52,264 bases of DNA from a virus: the IMG/VR virus record IMGVR_UViG_3300027859_000026, positions 1-52,264 of that record; one strand, 5' to 3'. The position numbers and the translations under genes are program-made. Within the stretch, counting starts at the first letter, position 1. Each line of letters opens with the position of its first letter. Under the pieces are notes generated by a model. That model worked only from the letters and a program-made list of their open reading frames with translations. It was not told where the DNA came from and searched no databases. Shown piece after piece: positions 1 to 6,077 of this stretch.

Positions 1-9
1 GAGCAATTG

Positions 10-348
10 TGGAGCCGGAGGGTTTCGAACCCTCGTCCAGTAAAGATTCATAGCAAGTCTTTTTACAGGTTTAGTGCAAGTTTTTCTAAACTTCCGAAAA
101 TAAATGGGTTTTAGAACTGTTAAGGATTCGTTCTCCGCATCACCATTATTGCATACATACCCTAATACTTCCTTTTACATCTTAATAACCTACAAGTACG
201 CGACTCGGTTACACGATGTGCTTAGCATCTAATCTAATTAGGCTGCCATAGCATACTCAGCGTTTCCAGCTAAGGTTTTTGATGTTGGTCATCACCCATT
301 ACCTGAACTTGATACTTCAACAGAACTGTCAAAGCCAAAGTCGGCCCC
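10..348 (-). ncRNA. ssrA: Phage-encoded tmRNA
   Basis: This is a transfer-messenger RNA, which rescues stalled ribosomes by acting as an alanyl-tRNA and then as a short mRNA for a degradation tag. The 5' end GGGGCCG (348-342) pairs over 7 bp with CGGCUCC (17-11). The third pair is the G3-U70 wobble that marks alanine acceptors, and the discriminator base is A. The T arm is GAGGG-UUCGAAA-CCCUC. The 5' region CUUUGGCUUUGACAG matches the tmRNA D-loop consensus. The tag frame (267-238) follows a UAGCU element and reads GNAEYAMAA, then UAA. At about 339 nt it is near the usual length. CCA is not encoded. It is the last gene on the left and follows a small gene ending at 390. The identification is direct from sequence; the exact 5' and 3' ends are inferred from pairing. 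Confidence 0.95.
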
Positions 349-389
349 ATATATCAAAGAACGTTTTCTTTTATTATTTATCTATTATT

Positions 390-650
390 TTACCTTTTGA
401 GTTCTGGCCACGTTTTTAAAAGTGTTGCACAGTATTCAAATTCTTCTGCTTCTTCGAAAAGATATAAAAAGATTTCAGCAACTTCTAAAAATCTAAGCAA
501 TTCATCATTAGTTGAAAATTTTCTATTATAGAATATCCATTGTAAATCTTCTGTTTTTTTAATGTATTCTACTGTTGAAATATTTTCTTTGCTTTCGACA
601 TTTTGTACGAAATTATTTAATTTTTCTTCAGTTATAAATTTGTACTTCAT
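390..650 (-). CDS. Small hypothetical protein (86 aa)
   Basis: The family is not recognised. The protein is small, acidic and probably helical, with a hydrophobic stretch near residues 55-65 (VAEIFLYLFEEAEEF). I chose the ATG at 650 (MKYKFITEEK) rather than the upstream in-frame ATG at 686. The region just above 650 aligns with the promoter-like repeat before the gene starting at 17023, and the extra 12 residues are encoded by that repeat. It lies alone between a terminator (700-734) and the tmRNA. This isolated position behind a repeat-type promoter suggests an early or middle-expressed accessory protein, but that is inference. Confidence 0.75.
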   Translation of the reverse strand: MKYKFITEEKLNNFVQNVESKENISTVEYIKKTEDLQWIFYNRKFSTNDELLRFLEVAEIFLYLFEEAEEFEYCATLLKTWPELKR

Positions 651-715
651 AGTTATTGTTAATTTGTTATAGTATAAATATAACAATAAAAAACGACATA
701 AAAAAATCTGGAGTG
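651..715 (-). promoter_or_regulatory. Repeat-type promoter module, copy A
   Basis: Read on the minus strand, CACTCCAGATTTTTTTATG is followed by GTCGTTT and then TTATATTTA and ACTATAA. The same order of elements occurs at 17024-17094, directly upstream of another small gene, and in diverged form near 10286-10330. The copy overlaps the 3' arm and T-run of the terminator at 700-734. TATATTTA resembles the Bacteroidetes -7 element TAnnTTTG. The promoter role is inferred from repetition and position. Confidence 0.5.
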
Positions 716-734
716 ATTTATTTTTATCCAGATT
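700..734 (-). terminator. Rho-independent terminator after the 78-aa gene
   Basis: On the minus strand AATCTGGA (734-727) pairs with TCCAGATT (712-705) across a 14-nt loop. The downstream arm runs straight into seven T residues. It starts 24 nt after the stop codon at 758. Confidence 0.8.
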
Positions 735-757
735 TTAAAAAGTTATTAACAATATTG

Positions 758-994
758 TTAATCGTTAGGTCCTTCTGGTAAAATAGCATTTAAAAAATTG
801 AGGACATCGCCTTTATCAAAGCCTTCTTCGTACCAATCATCTAATAACTTGTCCATAGATGCAATAAATTTCTTATACTGAGTTCTGTCAACAATACCTT
901 CCATTCTAGTAACTAGTTCTCTGAAATAAGGAGTACTGACATCTTTTTGATATTCGTTTACGAAATCTTCGAATAGTTTTACATTATCTGACAT
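758..994 (-). CDS. Small protein with capsid-targeting-like N-terminus (78 aa)
   Basis: The family is not recognised. The N-terminus MSDNVKLFEDFVNEYQKD has the LFxDFhNE pattern shared by several proteins of this region. It resembles the T4 capsid-targeting sequence (T4 internal proteins begin MKTYQEF and are cut after a hxE site). Here VNE ends at residue 14. The remaining 64 residues are acidic and helical, ending LNAILPEGPND. A GATATATA promoter-like octamer sits 24 nt before the ATG, and a good terminator follows the stop, so it appears to be a single-gene transcription unit. It may be a small internal head protein; the function is inferred from the motif only. Confidence 0.75.
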   Translation of the reverse strand: MSDNVKLFEDFVNEYQKDVSTPYFRELVTRMEGIVDRTQYKKFIASMDKLLDDWYEEGFDKGDVLNFLNAILPEGPND

Positions 995-1018
995 ATTGAA
1001 TTGTATTTTTATTTATAG

Positions 1019-1026
1019 TATATATC
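1019..1026 (-). promoter_or_regulatory. GATATATA late-promoter-like octamer (gene at 994)
   Basis: GATATATA lies on the coding strand, 24 nt upstream of the ATG at 994. It is one of eight intergenic copies that all have the same orientation. The core-promoter (-10) role is inferred. Confidence 0.55.
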
Positions 1027-1049
1027 TGTATTTTGGAATAGAGTATTAA

Positions 1050-1515
1050 ACATTAAAAAAGAGAAGGATGATTTGGTAGGATTTGCTTGTTACCTACAAA
1101 ACAGTGTGTTGTATAATAATGATGACTTTAAGAGTCAAATGACTTTGACTTATTCTTATCTTTGCCTAGCTAAGGCTTAGACATCGAATAAAACGACTAT
1201 CATATCTTAAATGCGTTATCCCCAACATTAGGACTTTTCCGCCATTAAACTGGGTTTCGGTTTCCCTTACCAGTACATCATTTCAGAATAGCTTTTCTAT
1301 GAGCTTTTCTACTGAGAACCATCATTGAGGTCGTTATCCTCTGCTACCTTTCATTTAAAAGGCTAGTGTCCCATCGGACTGATGAATGTGCTTTATACCC
1401 TTCTGGACAGGTATTATTCAGCCACAAATCAACAACCTTCACCCGTCAGCTCCGGTTGCCTTCTCAATTCTCTTTCGAGAAAATATGTTTGTTCAATACT
1501 TCAAAGATCGTTGTT
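1050..1515 (-). ncRNA. Structured RNA of unknown class
   Basis: The 639-nt gap between CDS 758-994 and CDS 1634-3094 has no plausible gene. It holds a block clearly more GC-rich than the surrounding genome and dense in short perfect helices. On the minus strand these include TTCTC-GAAA-GAGAA (1481-1468), CAACC/GGTTG (1458-1433), ATACC/GGTAT (1414-1395), GAGG/CCTC (1341-1327), ACTGG/CCAGT (1274-1249), GCCT/AGGC (1176-1164) and AGTCAAA-GTCA-TTTGACT (1150-1133). It follows a terminator at 1583-1609, so it may have its own promoter. It has no tmRNA, RNase P, tRNA or clear group I intron architecture. It could belong to the large ornate RNA classes found in phages (GOLLD, ROOL) or be new. The ends are approximate. 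Confidence 0.6.
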
Positions 1516-1582
1516 ATTTTTTAATAACGATAGTTATATATGTTAGTTTAAAAAAGTTTCACATTTTTTTAAAGTTTTTTAC

Positions 1583-1609
1583 AAAAAAAATCCAGGATAT
1601 ACCTGGATT
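1583..1609 (-). terminator. Rho-independent terminator after the 486-aa gene
   Basis: AATCCAGG (1609-1602) pairs with CCTGGATT (1596-1589) around a 5-nt loop and is followed by a run of T residues to 1583. It begins 25 nt after the stop codon at 1634 and separates the cargo operon from the structured RNA. Confidence 0.85.
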
Positions 1610-1633
1610 CTCTTTCATAAAAATACTATTCTA

Positions 1634-3094
1634 TTATCCTAACTTCTCAAAATCTTTAGCTAGCTTTTTCAACATTCTTTCGTTATAGTATTCATCAAGT
1701 TTATCTAAAAAAGCATCATGAGAAAAATCATTAGCAGGTGTTACATACTCTGCCATGTATTTACCATGTGGAGAGTTTAAGAAACCAACTGCTTGTTTTT
1801 CTGTCATTCCTTTATCCATTAAAACATTAACAGCGCTTTGATAAGCTCTTTGACGGTCTTTAGCATTTAAGTCTGACATTTCTTTAAGAAATGCAACATA
1901 TCCTAAATTTTCTCTAGCATTAGATTCTTTAGCCTCGTGAACAGATTCTGCAAGTGCTTCAATGTCCCATTGAATTCTTTCTAATGGAGTTTCATCATAA
2001 GTTAAATTCTTTTTGACCCAATCAACAAGTCCCGGCTCTTGCTTAGCATTTTGAGCCATATCGTATCCATGTTCTGCACCACCCTGTGCTGCAACGCTTT
2101 CAATCCATTCATCATATTTCTTTTCGGTCCATCTTACCTTTTTCTTCTTCTTTGCATGTGGTCCTGCTCCTAAAGTTGACTTTATAGTATTATAGTGATC
2201 TGGGCCAGCAAATACGCCTTCTGCCCATTCTTGGTCTCTTTTATTTCCATTCCAATACTTAATCTTCTTTCTAAATTTTCTAAGTTGGTATTCTGCATCT
2301 TCTATTTTTTCATGATCTGTAACTCCTCCAAAACTTGAACCAAATTCTATCTTCATTCCTTCTAATCTATCAGGGTCCATTTCAAAATGCAAATCTTCAA
2401 TTTTAGCTTCATCAATAGATTCATCAAATCCGTAATCAACTTCCCATTCGAAAGGTGCATTGTTTATAGCATCTGAAAATATTTCATTCCATTCAACCTC
2501 GTCAAATTTATAGAAAGCTGCAATATCTGCTATTTTATCAAGTGCTTGTTCGGTTTTACGATTATCTTTAAGTTCTTTTGGAGATATTCCTGTAACATCT
2601 TTAAGATTTGCTATTATAAATTCAGCAACCTCTTTTTCAGATGGTCTAGACCCTAGTTTTTTTATAACTTTTGCAACTGTGTTATATTTACCAGGTTCTC
2701 CATATTCTTCGTTTAAGAATTGATTAAAATTTGTAAAAATCATTGCTTCGTTTTTATTTTTTTTAAGATCTGCTTCTCTCTTCTTCTTCTTTTTCTTATA
2801 CTCTTCTTCAGCATCTCCTCTTCCAGCAGGAACATCTCCACTTCCATCTGCTGCTCCATTAAAATTAGATGGGAAACCAACAGGTCCCATACCTCCAATA
2901 TTTCCTGGAGATAAGTTTTCTTCTAATGTGCCTCCTAAATGTTCTACCATTTCTTTTTTAAATTCAGATAATTCATCATCATTAAGTTTTGGATATACTT
3001 TAGACCTTAAATTCTTAATTAATTTACTAGCTTCTGAAAGACCTTTTCCTTCATTAACTAAACTTTCTTGTTGTGCTTTACTATTTGCTGGCAT
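1634..3094 (-). CDS. Multi-domain putative capsid cargo polyprotein (486 aa)
   Basis: No single family is recognised. The protein is a string of small charged domains separated by hxE sites like those cut by T4-type prohead protease: VNE15-G, LNE129-E, IDE229-A and VHE387-A. The third segment contains an aromatic FTNFNQFLNE motif (residues 120-129), like a capsid-targeting sequence but internal. A Gly/Pro-rich linker (about 64-92) and a lysine-rich stretch (100-112) precede it. The last segment (388-486) is a helical domain with NLGYVAFLKEMSDLNAKDR. It starts 15 nt after the stop of the 639-aa gene, with an A-rich leader and no Shine-Dalgarno, and ends before a strong terminator. I infer an internal head protein precursor; the roles of the modules are unknown. 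Confidence 0.8.
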   Translation of the reverse strand: MPANSKAQQESLVNEGKGLSEASKLIKNLRSKVYPKLNDDELSEFKKEMVEHLGGTLEENLSPGNIGGMGPVGFPSNFNGAADGSGDVPAGRGDAEEEYKKKKKKREADLKKNKNEAMIFTNFNQFLNEEYGEPGKYNTVAKVIKKLGSRPSEKEVAEFIIANLKDVTGISPKELKDNRKTEQALDKIADIAAFYKFDEVEWNEIFSDAINNAPFEWEVDYGFDESIDEAKIEDLHFEMDPDRLEGMKIEFGSSFGGVTDHEKIEDAEYQLRKFRKKIKYWNGNKRDQEWAEGVFAGPDHYNTIKSTLGAGPHAKKKKKVRWTEKKYDEWIESVAAQGGAEHGYDMAQNAKQEPGLVDWVKKNLTYDETPLERIQWDIEALAESVHEAKESNARENLGYVAFLKEMSDLNAKDRQRAYQSAVNVLMDKGMTEKQAVGFLNSPHGKYMAEYVTPANDFSHDAFLDKLDEYYNERMLKKLAKDFEKLG

Positions 3095-3109
3095 TTTTAT
3101 AATTATTTT

Positions 3110-5029
3110 TTACCAAGCAAGGTTTTTGTTTTTAAGTTTCTTTAAACGGTCTTTAATATCCTTAGCGTACTTTAAAGCTTCTTTTTCATTGTACTTAACT
3201 TCCCATTGCTCTTCTCGTACGTCAGCTCCTTCTTTTTCAAGTCTCGCTTTTGCATTTTCTGCGTCATTAGTATATCTAGCCCATCTTTCATAATCAGACA
3301 TTAAATTATTGGTAAAATTAGAAAGGTCGTTTATTTTAAAATCTCTTCCATCTTTACCAGTTCCCATAATAATTTGGTTGTACTTGTCTTTCTTTTTATT
3401 TTTAATACCGGCTTTCATAATATCTGCTATTTCTTCGATAGCTTTTACTACTTCTTTATCTACGTCTAAAGTACTAGACCTTTGTGTAAGAATTTCTTTA
3501 TATCTTGCCATGTTTGCATTTTTAAATTCTTTATCATCTTTAAATGCAATTGCTCCTTCTTTAGCTTGGCTTCTTTGCATTATTTTATTTCCTGTAGTTT
3601 CAAGAGCTTCTGGGTTAACAACAAATGCAGCATCTGCAATTGATATTACTCTTGAAAGACTTCCAAGTCCGGATGCATCCCATCCAGAATATGATTTATT
3701 TGGTCCAATATCAGAAACGCTTGAATGCCTTTTAGAATTTGGGTCAGTTGTTAAAGAATACTCGCTACCATCACGTCTATTACTCCATCTACTTTTTACA
3801 TAAAATACCTTTTTGCCTTTAGCAAGTGCTAAAAGAGAGTTTGCTGGAAATTCAGTGTTATAGTGTCCGGAAGCATACGGATTTTCTTTTGCTTGAGTTG
3901 TATAATAAAATACGTAACCATTTTGTTTTGGTCCATCTTTAGGATCGACATCTATTATTTGGTGGTCTTCTACTTTGTCTAATGCTATTTTTGTTTGGCC
4001 ATAAATTCCTTTTAAAAGCGATTTAGGGCTCTTTTTCATACTTAAAAGATTTCTAAGTTTAGAGCTTTTAAGCGCTTCGTTAATTTCTACAGATTCTTCT
4101 ATGTATCTTTCGTTTACAAAGCTTGAAAAGTCTGTGTATATTGTTGATTCTTTTATAAGGGTTGATTCGAATGTTTTCATCCATTTACCTAATACTTTTC
4201 TTGCTTCGCTTTTACTTAAACCAAATTCTTTTTGTAAATAAGGGGCTGCTCCCCACATGTTAGTTGCTCCAGAATCTCTTAGTGCATTTAGAAAATCAAA
4301 GTATGGTTTATCTTCAATTGATTCGTTAACTACTGATTCGTCCATTTTATCACCGTTAGGTTTTTTACCAGTCTTAACAGCATAAGAAACTACTTCTTTA
4401 GTATTAAATGCAGGTTTTGGAGCTCTACCTCCGTTATATTCTTTATCCCATTCTGCGATAGATTTATCATCTTCTAAATCAAATTCACCGTTCTTATAGG
4501 CTTCGATTGCGTTCATAGTAAATCGAGAGTCCCAATTTTTCGGTGCTCTAGCCTCATTTACAGATTCATACATATTAGAAGTTGCTTCATCTGGTAAATC
4601 TTCCCAATCAGATTCTACATATTCTAGAGCGTCATCTGAATCAGAAAAAGCCTGTAATAACCATTCTTCTCTTTGGTCATCATCTGCTTTATCCCAATGT
4701 TTTTTTGTAATTTCTTTTCTACCTTCATTTACGGATTGAATAGTATTTGCTATTTTGTTTCCATATCTTGAAAGAGTTATAGTGTCTTCTTCTACCTTAA
4801 AAAATCTTTCATTTCTTTTTGCCCATTTACTTGGACTTTTAGAATGCTTTGAAACTATCTCGTTAAACTCAGAAAGGGTCAATTTCTTGTCCCTTAATGC
4901 TTCAATAATAGTATTTCTAATGTTTGCGTTTTGTCTTACGTTTTTTTCTGGATAGTTTTCTGTATATTTTCTTTTGAGAACTATTTTAGATTCATCTAAA
5001 GACTCTAAGTACTTTTCAAAATTTTGCAT
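3110..5029 (-). CDS. Beads-on-a-string putative capsid cargo polyprotein (639 aa)
   Basis: It begins MQNFEKYLES, an aromatic N-terminus similar to the capsid-targeting peptide of T4 internal proteins. Five sites of the prohead-protease type follow: VNE102-G, VNE159-A, VNE236-S, VNE307-R and INE318-A. They bound small modules: 103-159 (acidic, with ITKKHWDKADDDQREEWLL), 160-236 (RAPKNWDSRF and GGRAPKPAFNTKEVVSYA), 237-295 (YFDFLNALRDSGATNMWGAA, helical, like a helix-turn-helix) and a C-terminal domain of about 320 residues. FSSFVNE at 301-307 repeats the targeting motif. A GATATATA octamer lies 30 nt upstream. It leads into the 486-aa gene 15 nt later. I infer a precursor packaged and cut in the prohead; the enzymatic role of the large C-terminal domain is not recognised. 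Confidence 0.8.
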   Translation of the reverse strand: MQNFEKYLESLDESKIVLKRKYTENYPEKNVRQNANIRNTIIEALRDKKLTLSEFNEIVSKHSKSPSKWAKRNERFFKVEEDTITLSRYGNKIANTIQSVNEGRKEITKKHWDKADDDQREEWLLQAFSDSDDALEYVESDWEDLPDEATSNMYESVNEARAPKNWDSRFTMNAIEAYKNGEFDLEDDKSIAEWDKEYNGGRAPKPAFNTKEVVSYAVKTGKKPNGDKMDESVVNESIEDKPYFDFLNALRDSGATNMWGAAPYLQKEFGLSKSEARKVLGKWMKTFESTLIKESTIYTDFSSFVNERYIEESVEINEALKSSKLRNLLSMKKSPKSLLKGIYGQTKIALDKVEDHQIIDVDPKDGPKQNGYVFYYTTQAKENPYASGHYNTEFPANSLLALAKGKKVFYVKSRWSNRRDGSEYSLTTDPNSKRHSSVSDIGPNKSYSGWDASGLGSLSRVISIADAAFVVNPEALETTGNKIMQRSQAKEGAIAFKDDKEFKNANMARYKEILTQRSSTLDVDKEVVKAIEEIADIMKAGIKNKKKDKYNQIIMGTGKDGRDFKINDLSNFTNNLMSDYERWARYTNDAENAKARLEKEGADVREEQWEVKYNEKEALKYAKDIKDRLKKLKNKNLAW

Positions 5030-5059
5030 TTTTATATTATTATTTTTTATCTGTTTCTT

Positions 5060-5067
5060 TATATATC
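5060..5067 (-). promoter_or_regulatory. GATATATA late-promoter-like octamer (gene at 5029)
   Basis: The octamer is on the coding strand, 30 nt before the ATG at 5029, in the 42-nt gap after the stop at 5072. The -10 role is inferred from the recurrent position. Confidence 0.55.
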
Positions 5068-5071
5068 TATA

Positions 5072-6076
5072 TTAAATTTTTACCCAAACTTTAATTCCAT
5101 TAGGAGCTTGTGTTATAGAACTTAATCCCATATTTTTAGGATTATTTTTTAAGTTTTTTAAATACACGACATCATTGAAACCGTCATTTTTATCTTTTAC
5201 TAAAAAAACAAACTGTTCTTTTTTACTAGACCAATCTTTTATAGCCATGGCTTCTATTTCAGAAAAAGTCATTATCTTATTGCTATTAATAGATTGTCTA
5301 AATTGTTTTTCTAAAGATTTTCTTCCTTTTTCTGTATTGATATCTCCTATAAGTTCTTCGGAAGGAGTGTACACATTTAACTCTCCTTCTGCACCTAACT
5401 CTACTTTAAAATCTTTTTTAAACTGGGGTGGTAACTCTGTAATATCTTTTGCTACAGCAACGAATTTAGAAGCTTCACCGTCTAGCATTTTTGAAGCGAT
5501 TAAATCACCACTAGTAGTTCCAGCTTTTAAATCTTTATGGGAGTATTTTAATAAATTATATAATTTTCTTAATTCATCCCAAACTCGCGATTTAGCACCA
5601 TTCCATTTTTTACCAGTTCTCCAACCTACTAGTTTTCCACTAGTTTGTCTAGTAACTTCTTTAAGTTCAGCAGTGTCAATAATTTTGCCACTTTCGTTAA
5701 ATAAATTTAAGTCAACATCAGAACTTCCTCCTCCTATTGCCAAATTTTCAACAGCGTATCCCATCATTATTTCTCCTTTACCAATACCATCTACTTTTAA
5801 ATTAAATAATACGTTTGCACTAGCTTGATCTGCACTTAAATATTTTTTAATTTTATTAATAGAATTAGGACCTAGGTCGTCGAGTTTAAGTCTCATTCCA
5901 AAAGGAGCTTTTCCACCAAAATATGTATTGTTTAATCTATCAAAAAGCTCTTGTTTTTCTTTTAATATTGTTGATTGTGCTAAAGAAAGAGCATCTTTTG
6001 TTGATATATTCCCTTTTCTTTCAAAGATTTGGTTAACCTTATTTAATTCTGATTCAAATTGCGTTCTAATACTCAT
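5072..6076 (-). CDS. PD-(D/E)XK-nuclease-like protein
   Basis: The protein has about 334 residues from the chosen start. Numbered from the longer in-frame start at 6097, residues 117-146 contain the core VENLAIGGGSSDVDLNLF, then AELKEV (D127, D129, E144, K146). This D-x(n)-ExK arrangement after a conserved E and a Gly-rich turn is the signature of the PD-(D/E)XK nuclease fold. The fold call is inference from motif spacing. The ATG at 6076 follows the upstream stop by one base (TAA-A-ATG) and has an A-rich leader; the ATG at 6097 would overlap the previous gene by 20 nt. It sits between the nucleotidyltransferase fusion and the polyprotein genes, so it may belong to the same cargo set, although no clear hxE site with a targeting motif is seen at its start. 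Confidence 0.75.
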   Translation of the reverse strand: MSIRTQFESELNKVNQIFERKGNISTKDALSLAQSTILKEKQELFDRLNNTYFGGKAPFGMRLKLDDLGPNSINKIKKYLSADQASANVLFNLKVDGIGKGEIMMGYAVENLAIGGGSSDVDLNLFNESGKIIDTAELKEVTRQTSGKLVGWRTGKKWNGAKSRVWDELRKLYNLLKYSHKDLKAGTTSGDLIASKMLDGEASKFVAVAKDITELPPQFKKDFKVELGAEGELNVYTPSEELIGDINTEKGRKSLEKQFRQSINSNKIMTFSEIEAMAIKDWSSKKEQFVFLVKDKNDGFNDVVYLKNLKNNPKNMGLSSITQAPNGIKVWVKI

Positions 6077-6077
6077 T

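Noticed and set aside
349-360. TTTGATATATG just upstream of the tmRNA
   Set aside because: It resembles the octamer but is CATATATC on the plus strand (GATATATG), and it touches the mature 5' end, which leaves no room for a transcription start.
1010-1017. Exact T4 late promoter TATAAATA upstream of the 78-aa gene (also just before 7907)
   Set aside because: The copies lie 5-15 nt from the ATG, which would place the transcription start at or inside the start codon. They look like part of A/T-rich leaders. The GATATATA octamer has more consistent spacing.
1180-1340. Group I intron resemblance (AAGATATGATAGTCG like the S element of P7)
   Set aside because: A matching R element (CAGACTA) is not found upstream, no interrupted gene flanks it, and the GGAAAAGTCC similarity to RNase P CR-I lacks the other conserved regions. 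Both look fortuitous, so I left the RNA unclassified.
1386-1688. Plus-strand ORF of 100 codons across the structured-RNA region
   Set aside because: It runs antisense to the end of the 486-aa gene and through a terminator and the GC-rich RNA block. The composition is not coding-like, and no other plus-strand gene exists in the window.
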